Numbered from the stretch's first letter, positions 35,292 to 43,799 are shown. The stretch: DNA of 64,000 nucleotides from Flavobacteriaceae bacterium PS02338 (GCA_029959615.1 JASCOD010000001.1:806001-870000); one strand, 5' to 3'. Translations and numbers: made by a program. Notes: generated from the sequence alone by a model not told the origin.

Positions 35292-36137
35292 TTACAAACG
35301 CTTGGCATTAAAAGTATCTCCTTGATTGATATCGCCTGTCTCGAAGCCTTTTTTAAACCAATACATTCGTTGAGCAGAAGTGCCGTGGGTAAAAGAATCT
35401 GGAACTATTTGCCGGGTAGCTTGTTTTTGAAGTTTATCATCGCCAATGGCGTTTGCAGCGGTTAGTGCTTCTTCAATATCTCCAGAATCAAGCCTAAAGT
35501 CTCGAAGATTTTGCGCATGATGTGCCCACAGACCAGCATAAAAATCGGCCTGTAGCTCTAACATCACCGAAAGTTTGTTGTATTCTTTCTCGCTTAATCT
35601 ATTACGGGCACTTTGTACTTTCTCAGAGGTTCCCAACAAGTTTTGTACATGGTGGCCAACTTCGTGGGCAATAACATAGGCCTGGGCGAAATCGCCATTG
35701 GCACCGAAACGATTTCTCAGCTCATTATAAAAAGATAAATCAATGTAGATTTTTTGATCTCCGGGGCAGTAAAATGGGCCAACTGCAGAACTTGCCCCTC
35801 CACAAGCGGTTTGTATCCCCTCTTCAAATAAGCTCAAAGTAGGATATTCATAGCGAAGCCCTAGCTGATTGAACTGCGCCGTCCAAACTTGTTCCGTAGA
35901 TGCCAGCACCCCGGAAACAAATTTTTTCTCTGGATCGTCATCGGCAGAGCTTCCCCTTTTTACGTTAGTTTGCTCAGAGGTAATAGGCAACTGGTTCACT
36001 AAACCTGTTAGATCTTCTCCTAAGAATAAGCCAATAATAATGATGATGACACCAACACCGCCACCTAAGGCAAATTTGCCACCGCCACTGCCGCGGTGAT
36101 CTTCTACATTATCACTGCCTTTACCAAACCATTGCAT
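35292..36137 (-). CDS. YpfJ-family neutral zinc metallopeptidase
   Basis: 281 residues. An N-terminal basic and Gly-rich stretch is followed by a TM helix (about 27-48, GVGVIIIIIGLFLGEDL). The peptidase domain has HEVGHHVQNLLG as the zinc motif (HEXXH) and a downstream ELQADFYAGLWAHH segment with the third ligand, and a family-typical YCPGDQKIYID. It is membrane-anchored and presumably faces the periplasm. Substrate unknown. It is transcribed towards the signalling operon, with no clear link. Confidence 0.9.
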   Translation of the reverse strand: MQWFGKGSDNVEDHRGSGGGKFALGGGVGVIIIIIGLFLGEDLTGLVNQLPITSEQTNVKRGSSADDDPEKKFVSGVLASTEQVWTAQFNQLGLRYEYPTLSLFEEGIQTACGGASSAVGPFYCPGDQKIYIDLSFYNELRNRFGANGDFAQAYVIAHEVGHHVQNLLGTSEKVQSARNRLSEKEYNKLSVMLELQADFYAGLWAHHAQNLRDFRLDSGDIEEALTAANAIGDDKLQKQATRQIVPDSFTHGTSAQRMYWFKKGFETGDINQGDTFNAKRL

Positions 36138-36167
36138 AGTGTAAGAAAAATTAAGTCCTATACCAAT

Positions 36168-37676
36168 TTAGGAATTAAATTCGGCAATACCTTTTGCTAT
36201 TCTATTTTGAGTTTCTTCTTTACCCAACAACTTTACGATATCAAAAACACCTGGACCAAACTTGCCTCCAACTAATGCAATACGTAGAGGCAACATTACT
36301 TCTCCTGGCTTTAATCCATGAGCTTCGGCTAATGTTTTGAAGCTAGTTTCTAATTCTAGGGCGTTTAATTCGATATCAAACTTGCCTGCAAATTCTTCGA
36401 AGAAAGCTGCTTTATCTGCATTCCATTTTGGTTTTACAGCAGCAGAATCAAATTCGGTTGGAGCGGTAAAGAAGTAAGCAGTTTGTGTAACGAAATCAGG
36501 TAACAAAGTGCATCTGTCTTTTACCAATTCAATTACTTCGGTTAGCTTTTCATCCTTGACTTCAATCCCGCTCTGCTTTAATAAAGTGCCAACTGTTAAC
36601 TGTAAACTGTAAACTGGAGATTGCTTAATCCACTCGTGATTGAACCATTTGGCTTTCTCGAAATCGAATTTTGCACCAGCCTTGCTAATTCTTTCTACAG
36701 AAAAAGCCGCTTTTAACTCTTCTAAAGTGAAAATTTCTTTGTCAGTTCCATCGTTCCAGCCTAATACACCTAAAAGATTTACAAAAGCCTCCGGCATAAA
36801 GCCCAACTCTTTAAATCCTTTGGTTAAATCGCCAGTTTTTGGGTCGGTCCAGTTCATGGCATAAACAGGGAAACCTAATCTGTCGCCATCTCTTTTACTT
36901 AACTTTCCGTTGCCGTCTGGCTTTAAAATTAATGGTAAATGCGCCCAAGCTGGCATTTCATCTGCCCAACCCAAATACTTCCAAAGCAAAATATGTATCG
37001 GAGCTGATGGTAACCATTCTTCACCTCTAAAAATGTGCGAAATTTCCATCGCTCTGTCATCAACTACCACAGCTAAGTGATAAGTCGGCATGCCATCCGC
37101 TTTTAGCAAAACTTTATCGTCAACAAGGTTGGTTTCAAAACTTACCATACCTCTAATCATATCCGTAAAAGTTATCTGTTCATCAGTAGGCATTTTAATT
37201 CGAATTACATGAGGCGTATTTTGAGCCAGCAATTCACTTACTTCGCTTTGTGTTAAGGTTAATGAGTTGCGCATTTGCATACGGCTTTTTTGTCCGTATA
37301 AGAAATTAGGTTCTTGTGCTCTTTTTGCCGTTAACTCTTCTGATGTATCAAAAGCGTAATAGGCATAGCCACTCGCAACCAACTGCTCGGCATATTGCCT
37401 GTAGCTAGGTTTACGTTCGCTTTGGCGGTAGGGACCAAAATCACCAGGTTTTTGTGGGCTTTCATCAGGAGAAATACCACACCATTCCAAACAGTCTACA
37501 ATATATTGCTCTGCACCTTCAACAAAGCGGGTTTGATCGGTATCTTCCACCCGTAAAATGAAAGTACCGTTGTGTTTTTTTGCAAATAAATAATTGAACA
37601 AGGCTGTTCTTACGCCTCCTAAATGCAAACCTCCTGTTGGGCTTGGTGCGAATCTAACTCTAACTTCTTTACTCAT
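36168..37676 (-). CDS. gltX: Glutamyl-tRNA synthetase
   Basis: 502 residues from ATG 37676 (MSKEVRVRFAPSPTG). An in-frame start 69 bases upstream would only add unconserved residues. The class I signatures are GGLHLGGVRTALF (HIGH) and KLSKRDG (KMSKS). The enzyme charges tRNA-Glu. A 7-base tandem repeat (36589-36616) encodes the segment VYSLQLTVGT in the anticodon-binding half, in frame, and is absent as far as I recall from ordinary GltX proteins. Confidence 0.96.
   Translation of the reverse strand: MSKEVRVRFAPSPTGGLHLGGVRTALFNYLFAKKHNGTFILRVEDTDQTRFVEGAEQYIVDCLEWCGISPDESPQKPGDFGPYRQSERKPSYRQYAEQLVASGYAYYAFDTSEELTAKRAQEPNFLYGQKSRMQMRNSLTLTQSEVSELLAQNTPHVIRIKMPTDEQITFTDMIRGMVSFETNLVDDKVLLKADGMPTYHLAVVVDDRAMEISHIFRGEEWLPSAPIHILLWKYLGWADEMPAWAHLPLILKPDGNGKLSKRDGDRLGFPVYAMNWTDPKTGDLTKGFKELGFMPEAFVNLLGVLGWNDGTDKEIFTLEELKAAFSVERISKAGAKFDFEKAKWFNHEWIKQSPVYSLQLTVGTLLKQSGIEVKDEKLTEVIELVKDRCTLLPDFVTQTAYFFTAPTEFDSAAVKPKWNADKAAFFEEFAGKFDIELNALELETSFKTLAEAHGLKPGEVMLPLRIALVGGKFGPGVFDIVKLLGKEETQNRIAKGIAEFNS
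36589..36616. repeat. 7-bp tandem repeat within gltX
   Basis: Four units of 7 bases: CCAACTG, TTAACTG, TAAACTG, TAAACTG. The same unit type occurs at the end of aspS (60118-60145). Confidence 0.8.
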
Positions 37677-37850
37677 GGTTGTGTTTAATCGTTTGTCGTA
37701 CAGCGTTAGGCGTAAAGCACTTTGATTACTTATCGCCATGCTCAAAACGCAAGACGCTGCAAAGATATGTTTTTCCTCTTGATTAAGGGTTTTTGAAAAA
37801 GCATAATGGTTTTGTGGTTTTTCCGTTCTGATATTGTATTTTGGCTCAGC

Positions 37851-39080
37851 ATGAATCCGTACCAGAAAAAAAAGCGTTGGAAACTTTTCTTATTGATGTT
37901 TGCTGCTCTTATTGGAGCCGCTTCCGTGTTTTATTCTGATTTTTTTGTGAAAAAAATGGAGAGAGAAGAAGGAACGCAATTTTTGCTATGGGTAAAAGTG
38001 GCTGAGCAGCGCATGAAAATGTACGATAATGAGCAGTTATCGGAGGTTTTTGAGACGATTAAAAAAAACAACAAGATGGACGTTATCATCACTAAAGCTG
38101 ATGGTTCCATTTATTTATGGGATGGTTTAGATACAACCAAAACCCTTTATCCAGACAATAAAACCAAGCAGTACGACTCGGTTTACTTTGCAAGGCAGTT
38201 AAGCAAGATGAAAGAGCAGCATCAGCCAGCTAAAATGAAAGGAATTAATGATGAAGAACTTACTGCTTATTATAAGGATTCGATAATTTTAACACAACTG
38301 AGGTTTTTCCCTTACATCCAATTAGGGGTAATTGCGTTGTTCCTTATAACGGCCTATGTTGGTTTCAGTGCTGCTAGGAGGGCAGAAAGAGACCAAGAGT
38401 TTGTAGGGATGGCTAAAGAAACTGCTCATCAATTGGGAACTCCAATATCCTCTCTAATGGCTTGGGTTGAGTTAATCAAAACTCGGTTTGATGCGGAAGA
38501 AGATCCGTTGGTGGCAGAGATGGAAAACGACATTCAGCGGTTAGAAATTATTGCCGATCGTTTCTCTAAAATAGGATCTAAACCTATATTAGAGGATCAT
38601 GTGGTGCATGCTGTAATTAACGGCTTTGTCCAGTATTTCAAGGTACGTACGTCAGATAAAATTAACTTTATACTCACTGGAGATAAGCAAGTAAGGGCAA
38701 TGTTGTCGGCTCCGCTGTTTGATTGGGTGATAGAAAACCTGCTCAAAAATGCAGTAAATGCCATAGATAACGATGGTACGATTACCATAAATATCATCGA
38801 GAATTTAGCTAAAGAAGAAGTATTAATTGACATCACAGATACCGGAAAAGGCATTCCTCGCTCTAAATTCGACACTGTTTTTCAGCCAGGTTATACTACG
38901 AGAAAAAGAGGTTGGGGCTTAGGATTAACATTAACTAAAAGGATTGTGGAGAACTATCATCGTGGACAGATCTTCGTAAAAGATTCGGAGTTAGGAAAAG
39001 GCACAACGTTCAGGATTGTATTAAAAAGTAGCATTACATATGAACCCACCACAAATACAGGAGTATCCAGCTTGGTATAA
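37851..39080 (+). CDS. Membrane sensor histidine kinase
   Basis: 409 residues from ATG 37851; an upstream in-frame ATG at 37806 would put a hydrophobic leader before the basic KKKRWK that normally precedes TM1. TM1 is about 13-33, a periplasmic domain follows, and TM2 is about 155-175. The HisKA H-box is ETAHQLGTPISSLM and the HATPase has NLLKNAVNAID, DTGKGIP and GWGLGLTL. No response regulator adjoins. Its 3' end overlaps the DinB gene by 41 bases. Confidence 0.9.
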   Translation: MNPYQKKKRWKLFLLMFAALIGAASVFYSDFFVKKMEREEGTQFLLWVKVAEQRMKMYDNEQLSEVFETIKKNNKMDVIITKADGSIYLWDGLDTTKTLYPDNKTKQYDSVYFARQLSKMKEQHQPAKMKGINDEELTAYYKDSIILTQLRFFPYIQLGVIALFLITAYVGFSAARRAERDQEFVGMAKETAHQLGTPISSLMAWVELIKTRFDAEEDPLVAEMENDIQRLEIIADRFSKIGSKPILEDHVVHAVINGFVQYFKVRTSDKINFILTGDKQVRAMLSAPLFDWVIENLLKNAVNAIDNDGTITINIIENLAKEEVLIDITDTGKGIPRSKFDTVFQPGYTTRKRGWGLGLTLTKRIVENYHRGQIFVKDSELGKGTTFRIVLKSSITYEPTTNTGVSSLV

Positions 39081-39549
39081 AAGGTACATCGACCTAGTAG
39101 AGGGAGATGTATTGGAGATTTTAGAAACCCAAGCGGAAGAGTTTGCAGATTTCGTACAAAGCATTTCTGATAAAGCGGATTATGCATACGCACCTGGGAA
39201 ATGGACAATCAAAGAAATGTTCGGCCATATCATCGATACCGAACGGATCATGGTTTTTCGTCTAACTAGTTTTGCTAGGGCAGAGAAAGCGGCCTTGCCA
39301 GGGTTTGATGAAGATCAATATGTTATCAATGCACATTTTAAAGATAGAAGCTTAGCCAGTTTATGCGAAGAATTTGTTTTGCTAAGGAAATCGAATTTAT
39401 TCCTGATCAAATCGCTTAACGAAGAAGAGTTAGACAGATCTGGTAATGCTAATGGCAATCAAATTACCGTAAAGGCTTTGGTGTATATTTTAGCTGGCCA
39501 TGTGATGCATCATAGAAATGTAATTGTAGAGCGATATTTAACCCCCTAA
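39040..39549 (+). CDS. DinB-family putative metal-dependent protein
   Basis: 169 residues, a four-helix DinB/YfiT fold. Three potential metal-binding His are visible: in KEMFGHIIDTE and in AGHVMHHRN. Family members act as thiol-dependent transferases or hydrolases; activity here is unknown. It starts 41 bases inside the upstream kinase gene in another frame, so it is likely cotranslated. Its last codons (LTP, stop) fall in a CCCCTAATCCC repeat, so the C-terminus has been shaped by that repeat. Confidence 0.85.
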   Translation: MNPPQIQEYPAWYKRYIDLVEGDVLEILETQAEEFADFVQSISDKADYAYAPGKWTIKEMFGHIIDTERIMVFRLTSFARAEKAALPGFDEDQYVINAHFKDRSLASLCEEFVLLRKSNLFLIKSLNEEELDRSGNANGNQITVKALVYILAGHVMHHRNVIVERYLTP

Positions 39550-39635
39550 TCCCTAAAGGGGAATGTATAAATAATATTTATTGAACCTTAATTAGCCGCC
39601 TTGTTTGTAGTCCCCTTTTGGGGATTTAGGGGTTA
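39541..39635. repeat. Inverted CCCCCTAATCCCTAAAGGGG repeat
   Basis: CCCCCTAATCCCTAAAGGGG at 39542 and CCCCTTTTGGGGATTTAGGGG at 39612 are inverted relative to each other around an AT-rich centre of about 50 bases. The left end overlaps the DinB stop codon. Confidence 0.7.
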
Positions 39636-39652
39636 ACTTTTTAATTGAAAAC

Positions 39653-40078
39653 ATGATTTGGTTTAAAGAATTTACGCCCGAAATGCTTAACAGTCGCCCT
39701 AAAAACCATATTGGTGCTTTATTGGGTATAGAATTTACCGAAGTTGGAGAAGACTATCTTGTAGCCACGATGCCAGTAGACGAACGTACGCATCAGCCAG
39801 CTGGAATTTTACATGGAGGCGCTTCTGTGGTGCTGGCAGAAACTTTAGGAAGCATTGCTTCCTACATGTGTATCGATCCGAATAAGCATATTGCCGTTGG
39901 TTTAGAAGTAAATGCCAATCATATTAGGCCAGTAAGTTCTGGTTTAGTAAAAGGCGTTTGTAAACCACTGCATATAGGGGGTAAAACCCATCTTTGGGAA
40001 ATCAAACTTTACACAGATAAAGGTAAAATGAATTGCGTAAGTAGATTAACAGTAGCAATTTTGCCGAAACCGCAGTAA
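39653..40078 (+). CDS. Hotdog-fold thioesterase (PaaI/MenI-like)
   Basis: 141 residues with the PaaI-type hotdog signature GILHGGASVVLAETLGS: the HGG and the catalytic Glu or Asp after it (AETLGS). This fold hydrolyses acyl- or aryl-CoA thioesters. The closest functional relatives I recall are 1,4-dihydroxy-2-naphthoyl-CoA thioesterases (menaquinone synthesis) and phenylacetyl-CoA thioesterases. No men or paa gene adjoins to decide between them. Confidence 0.85.
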   Translation: MIWFKEFTPEMLNSRPKNHIGALLGIEFTEVGEDYLVATMPVDERTHQPAGILHGGASVVLAETLGSIASYMCIDPNKHIAVGLEVNANHIRPVSSGLVKGVCKPLHIGGKTHLWEIKLYTDKGKMNCVSRLTVAILPKPQ

Positions 40079-40093
40079 TAGTCCAATTATATG

Positions 40094-40167
40094 TTTTGTC
40101 ATTCTGAGCAAAGCGAAGAATCTATTTACGATTTAATATAGATTCCTCGAAACTCGGAATGACAAAA
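40094..40167. repeat. Inverted dispersed repeat TTTTGTCATTCTGAG...CTCGGAATGACAAAA
   Basis: The outer arms pair (TTTTGTCATTCTGAG with CTCGGAATGACAAAA), and an inner arm AGAATCTAT pairs with ATAGATTCC in part. The whole is a long hairpin. Confidence 0.7.
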
Positions 40168-40247
40168 GAAAGGTGCGTTTAATCTGGTTTCAACTTACTA
40201 ATCAAACCATTTCCTCATCCTCTTTGTTGTTGCCATAAATATAAATT

Positions 40248-41291
40248 ATGGTAAGCACAGCCGATATCATCAATGATAGTCACTTAGTTTTTGTAAGTCC
40301 CGATAAAGGAGGGATTTACCGTAAGGGAGAATCGGGAAAATTCAAGTACGAGGATAGCAATGGCAATAAAATAACCGATACTGCTGCTTTAGAACGTATC
40401 CAAAAACTAGTACTGCCTCCAGCTTGGAAAAACGTATGGATTTCTTCGAAAAAGAACGGTTACCTGCAAGCGGTTGGAGAAGACGTTGCTGGTAGAAAGC
40501 AGTATCGATATCATCCGGATTGGGTACATAGACGGTCAAATCATAAATATTTCAGGCTTCTGGAGTTTGGTAAGGCACTTCCTAAAGCGCGTAAGCAGGT
40601 AGAAAAGGATTTAAGGCGAAGAAACCTTGATGAGCGGAAAGTTCTTGCTATTTGTGTTAAAGTACTGCAGGAAACGCTGATTAGAATTGGCAGTTCTGTC
40701 TATGAGAAAAACTATAATAGTTACGGTCTAAGCACCTTAAAAGACAAACACTTTAAGGAAAAAGAAACTACATTATGTTTTGTGGGTAAAAAAGGTGTGA
40801 AACAGGAATTGAAACTAAATGACAAAAACTTAGCGAAGCTTGTCAAAAAATGTAAGGATATTCCCGGGCAGGATTTGTTCCAGTTCTATACTGCTACTAA
40901 CGAACATAAAGCAGTAGATTCCGGTATGATCAATCAATACATCAGGGAAATAACGGAAGAAGATTTTACGGCAAAAGACTTTAGAACTTGGGGAGGAACT
41001 TTAGAAGCCATGAGACAATTGGCCATTTGTACCAATGAAAATCCGGAGGTTTCTGCTAAAAAATTAGTGGTAGCAGCGTTAGACTGTGTAGCAGCTAAAT
41101 TGGGTAATACCCGTGCTGTTTGTAAGAGCGCTTACGTTTATCCAATGCTATTGGAAGCTTTTGAAGCTGGAGATTTACAACGTTATCTGAAGAAAATTGC
41201 AATCACAGAAAAAGAGGAGAAGAAAGCGTTGAAAAATGATGAAGCGGTGCTTATTCAGTTTTTAAAGTCGGTAAAACAGAAGAAGAAATAG
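40248..41291 (+). CDS. DNA topoisomerase IB (poxvirus type)
   Basis: 347 residues, the bacterial homologue of vaccinia topoisomerase I. The N-terminal part has PPAWKNVWIS and QYRYHPDWVHRR; the catalytic domain has IRIGSSVYEKNYNSYGLSTL (basic residue and loop), FRTWGGT (the Arg) and CKSAYVYP, with the nucleophilic Tyr. It relaxes supercoils through a 3'-phosphotyrosine intermediate without ATP. It is a single gene flanked by dispersed repeats on both sides (40094-40167 and 41307-41402). Confidence 0.93.
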   Translation: MVSTADIINDSHLVFVSPDKGGIYRKGESGKFKYEDSNGNKITDTAALERIQKLVLPPAWKNVWISSKKNGYLQAVGEDVAGRKQYRYHPDWVHRRSNHKYFRLLEFGKALPKARKQVEKDLRRRNLDERKVLAICVKVLQETLIRIGSSVYEKNYNSYGLSTLKDKHFKEKETTLCFVGKKGVKQELKLNDKNLAKLVKKCKDIPGQDLFQFYTATNEHKAVDSGMINQYIREITEEDFTAKDFRTWGGTLEAMRQLAICTNENPEVSAKKLVVAALDCVAAKLGNTRAVCKSAYVYPMLLEAFEAGDLQRYLKKIAITEKEEKKALKNDEAVLIQFLKSVKQKKK

Positions 41292-41306
41292 TGTAGGTTG
41301 GCAAAG

Positions 41307-41402
41307 TCGTCATCTCGAACGAGGAACGAGGAGAGATCTAGCAAAACGTAATAACTAAGGGCTAGATTTCTCTTCGTCATGCTTCCTCATCGAAATGACG
41401 AG
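41307..41402. repeat. Inverted dispersed repeat GTCGTCATCTCGAACGAGG...CCTCATCGAAATGACGA
   Basis: TCGTCATctCGA at the left pairs with TCGaaATGACGA at the right, and GAGAGATCTAGC pairs with GCTAGATTTCTC inside. A long imperfect hairpin between convergent genes. Confidence 0.7.
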
Positions 41403-41410
41403 ATATTCAA

Positions 41411-41770
41411 TTAAGGTTGTTGGTCAAGCCATTTCTTCTCAATAATGTAAGAAGAAATTAGGCCTAAGCCTCCGAAAATAAAGATACTTCCAAAGTATAC
41501 CGCTACCGCTTGGCCTTCTTCTGCGTCGGTCATGTTGGCACTAAAAACGCCTCTAGTTGTAAACAATGCAACCAACAAACCTAATCCCAAACCCACCATC
41601 AATAATCCAAATTTCAAGCTTAAAAACGGTCTTGGGGTTGCTTTTCTTAGCCCTGGGTCAATGCCTCTTTCTATCATGGCCATCTTTTCTTTATTCGAAA
41701 AATATCTGATGCCAAAAACTAATGCAAATGCACCAACAAACATTGTGATGGCTACTAATTCTCCACTCAT
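41411..41770 (-). CDS. Small inner membrane protein (DUF6249-like)
   Basis: 119 residues. An N-terminal TM (about 5-22), a short cytoplasmic basic segment (NKEKMAMIERGIDPGLRK), then two more TMs (about 53-70 and 90-107). The motif KMAMIERGIDP is what I recall from DUF6249 proteins in Bacteroidota, which often sit near ECF sigma genes; the closest such gene here is 1.5 kb away. Function unknown. Confidence 0.72.
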   Translation of the reverse strand: MSGELVAITMFVGAFALVFGIRYFSNKEKMAMIERGIDPGLRKATPRPFLSLKFGLLMVGLGLGLLVALFTTRGVFSANMTDAEEGQAVAVYFGSIFIFGGLGLISSYIIEKKWLDQQP

Positions 41771-41898
41771 GGTTTTATAATTTTTTATTAAACATTAAAT
41801 TGTTACGAACCGTGTTCTGTGTGTTATGACGACCGCGAAAAAAATTAGGTTACACTATTCACAGAAAAAATTTAAATTGTACCATAAAACTTTAATAA

Positions 41899-42465
41899 TT
41901 GAATATAATCTCTAATAAAATAGATGAAATTTTTTTACTTCCTTTTGCAGAAAAGGATTTGTTTTTATCTCGATTTGAGCGATTTGAAGCCAAAAAAGGT
42001 GCTATCGTAGTTAATGCAGAGAAGATAGAGCGATACGTTTATTTTATAGAAAAAGGAATTGCCAGAGCTTTTAGGGAAACGGTAAAAGGTGAAACTACTA
42101 TTTGGTTTGGCGAAGCTGGTGGAGTGATGTTATCCTTCCTTAGTTTCTTTAAGAACCAGCCAGGCTATGAAAGTATTGAGGTTTTAGAAGATAGTATCCT
42201 CTATCGGATTTCAAGCAATCGCTTACAGGAGCTTTATAATCAGTACCTGCCTATAGCCAATTGGGGTAGGAAGTTTGCCGAACAAGAACTTTTGCTTGCC
42301 GAACAACGCTTTATGGATTTGCAGTTTAAAACAGCTAGCGAGCGCTATCAAGATTTGATGTTACATTCTCCAACCATTTTGCAAAGAGTTCAATTGGGAC
42401 ATATCGCATCTTACTTAGGTATTACTCAGGTATCTTTGAGTAGAATTAGGGCTGCCACTAAGTGA
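41899..42465 (+). CDS. Crp/Fnr-family transcriptional regulator
   Basis: 188 residues: a cyclic-nucleotide-binding-like jelly roll (20-115) and a C-terminal helix-turn-helix (HIASYLGITQVSLSRIR). The start is TTG at 41899: an in-frame TAA sits directly before it, and the next ATG would remove half the sensory domain. The Gly-rich phosphate-binding cassette of true CRP is not conserved (ETVKGETTIWFGEAGGVML), so the ligand is probably not cAMP. Bacteroidota carry many such regulators. Confidence 0.88.
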   Translation: MNIISNKIDEIFLLPFAEKDLFLSRFERFEAKKGAIVVNAEKIERYVYFIEKGIARAFRETVKGETTIWFGEAGGVMLSFLSFFKNQPGYESIEVLEDSILYRISSNRLQELYNQYLPIANWGRKFAEQELLLAEQRFMDLQFKTASERYQDLMLHSPTILQRVQLGHIASYLGITQVSLSRIRAATK

Positions 42466-42485
42466 TGAAGGCATTGACTTATAAA

Positions 42486-42513
42486 GCTGATGCTGAAATA
42501 AATTCAGCATGAC
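42486..42513. repeat. Short inverted repeat GCTGATGCTGAA...TTCAGCAT
   Basis: ATGCTGAA pairs with TTCAGCAT around a short AAT-rich loop, a typical short dispersed element. Confidence 0.5.
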
Positions 42514-42649
42514 GGAATGTGAACATACGTCACCTTGAATTCATTTCAGGGCCTGCTAGATATGCGGTTTTTTAATTGCTTTTGAAATAAGTGTTAAAAT
42601 TATGCGCCTTGGGCTATGTAAAAGGCTTAAATAAACACATTAAATATTA

Positions 42650-42667
42650 TCTGTGCATCTGTGGCTG
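42650..42667. repeat. ATCTGTGCATCTGTGGCT repeat half
   Basis: It matches the right arm of the copies at 11971 and 14919. No second arm is seen here. Confidence 0.45.
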
Positions 42668-42736
42668 CCATATTTTTTATCATTTGTTAAATGAAATCAT
42701 ATTCCAACCACCGACTTTTGTAGCAAAATAAAAATC

Positions 42737-43063
42737 ATGAATTGGATTATATTAATTATTGCCGGACTTTTTGAAGTGGCATTTGCTTCTTGCTTAGGGA
42801 AAGTAAAAGAAACCAGCGGTACTGAAGCAGCTTGGTGGTTTATAGGCTTTTTGGTTTCCTTAACCATTAGCATGTTATTACTAATTAAAGCAACTCAAAC
42901 TTTGCCAATTGGTACTGCCTATGCCGTTTGGACTGGTATTGGTGCTGTAGGCACCGTATTGATGGGTATTCTGGTATTTAAAGATCCAGCTAGCTTTTGG
43001 AGATTATTCTTCATCGTTACACTTATCGGCTCCATTATTGGATTAAAAGCAGTATCGCACTAA
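42737..43063 (+). CDS. sugE: Small multidrug resistance family exporter, SugE/Gdx-like
   Basis: 108 residues in four TM helices, the standard SMR size. The membrane-embedded Glu is in AGLFEVAFA of TM1, and TM3 has GTAYAVWTGIGAVGT, which is nearly identical to SugE. SugE (Gdx) proteins export guanidinium with proton antiport; other members export quaternary ammonium compounds. No guanidine riboswitch is recognisable in the 270-base upstream gap, so the physiological substrate is open. Single gene; SMR proteins work as dual-topology dimers. Confidence 0.93.
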   Translation: MNWIILIIAGLFEVAFASCLGKVKETSGTEAAWWFIGFLVSLTISMLLLIKATQTLPIGTAYAVWTGIGAVGTVLMGILVFKDPASFWRLFFIVTLIGSIIGLKAVSH

Positions 43064-43067
43064 GGAG

Positions 43068-43157
43068 GGTTAATCGTTTCAACCGGTTAATTGGTTAATC
43101 GAATTTGTAAGCGTTCCTAGTACAGTTAACCAATTTCAACAATTAACCGATTAACCT
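43068..43157. repeat. GGTTAATTGGTTAATCG inverted repeat before the ECF sigma gene
   Basis: GGTTAATT and GGTTAATC (43085-43100) are mirrored by AGTTAACC at 43124-43131 and AATTAACCGATTAACC at 43141-43156. It lies between sugE and the ECF promoter. Confidence 0.6.
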
Positions 43158-43178
43158 GTATACAAATTTGTATTTTGC

Positions 43179-43205
43179 TGTAACCTGATGTAAAAATCTA
43201 GCGTC
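43179..43205 (+). promoter_or_regulatory. Predicted autoregulated ECF-sigma promoter
   Basis: TGTAACCT-GA-TGTAAA-AA-TCTA-G-CGTC: it shares 22 of 27 bases with the block at 25556-25582. A transcription start seven or eight bases after CGTC would be almost at the ATG (43218), giving a very short leader. Confidence 0.6.
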
Positions 43206-43217
43206 ATAGAGGTAACA

Positions 43218-43799
43218 ATGCAGCAAGTAGAGACAGATTTAGACCTTATTAACTCCATTTTGTCCGGTAATACCGGCAATTATGCTACGTTAGTTAAGCG
43301 TCATCAAAGATTTGTTTTTACTCTGGCTTTACGTTTTGCGAAAAATAGGGAAGATGCTGAGGAGATTGCTCAAGACTGTTTCATTAAGGCTTACAAAGCT
43401 CTGGGGACTTTTAAACAAACTTCTAAGTTTTCTACGTGGTTATATACCATTACCTACACCACAGCAATGACTTATTTGAGGAAGAGGAAATTAAATGCAA
43501 GCTCCATTGATGATGAAGAACAGGTATTACAAGTAGCCAATAACGATAGCTCTTTTGATGCAGATGCCATAGAAAAGAAATCGACCTACAAGTATTTGAA
43601 CGAAGCAATAGCCATGCTTTTACCGGATGATGCTGCAATCATCACCCTGTTTTACAAAGGCGAGCAAAGTCTAGAAGAAATAGGACAGGCATTGGCCATG
43701 GAACCGAATACGGTAAAAGTAAAATTGCATAGAGCTAGACACAGGTTAAGGGAAAAATTACAACTTTTGTTAAAAGACGAAGTAAAGGAGCTGATATGA
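43218..43799 (+). CDS. ECF-type RNA polymerase sigma factor
   Basis: 193 residues. Region 2 (20-90) includes the -10-recognition helix (EDAEEIAQDCFIKAYKAL, STWLYTITYTTAMTYLRKRK); region 4 (130-180) has the helix-turn-helix SLEEIGQALAMEPNTVKVKLHRARHRLREKL. There is no 1.1 or 3 region, so it is group 4. Its stop overlaps the next gene start (ATGA), and that gene encodes a membrane protein that probably acts as anti-sigma. The promoter is probably self-recognised. Confidence 0.95.
   Translation: MQQVETDLDLINSILSGNTGNYATLVKRHQRFVFTLALRFAKNREDAEEIAQDCFIKAYKALGTFKQTSKFSTWLYTITYTTAMTYLRKRKLNASSIDDEEQVLQVANNDSSFDADAIEKKSTYKYLNEAIAMLLPDDAAIITLFYKGEQSLEEIGQALAMEPNTVKVKLHRARHRLREKLQLLLKDEVKELI

Noticed and set aside
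41899..42465. Crp-like gene as a pseudogene for lack of an ATG
   Set aside because: A TTG follows an in-frame stop directly and yields the full-length fold.
42466..42736. Guanidine riboswitch ahead of sugE
   Set aside because: No recognisable conserved core; the gap holds only repeat remnants.
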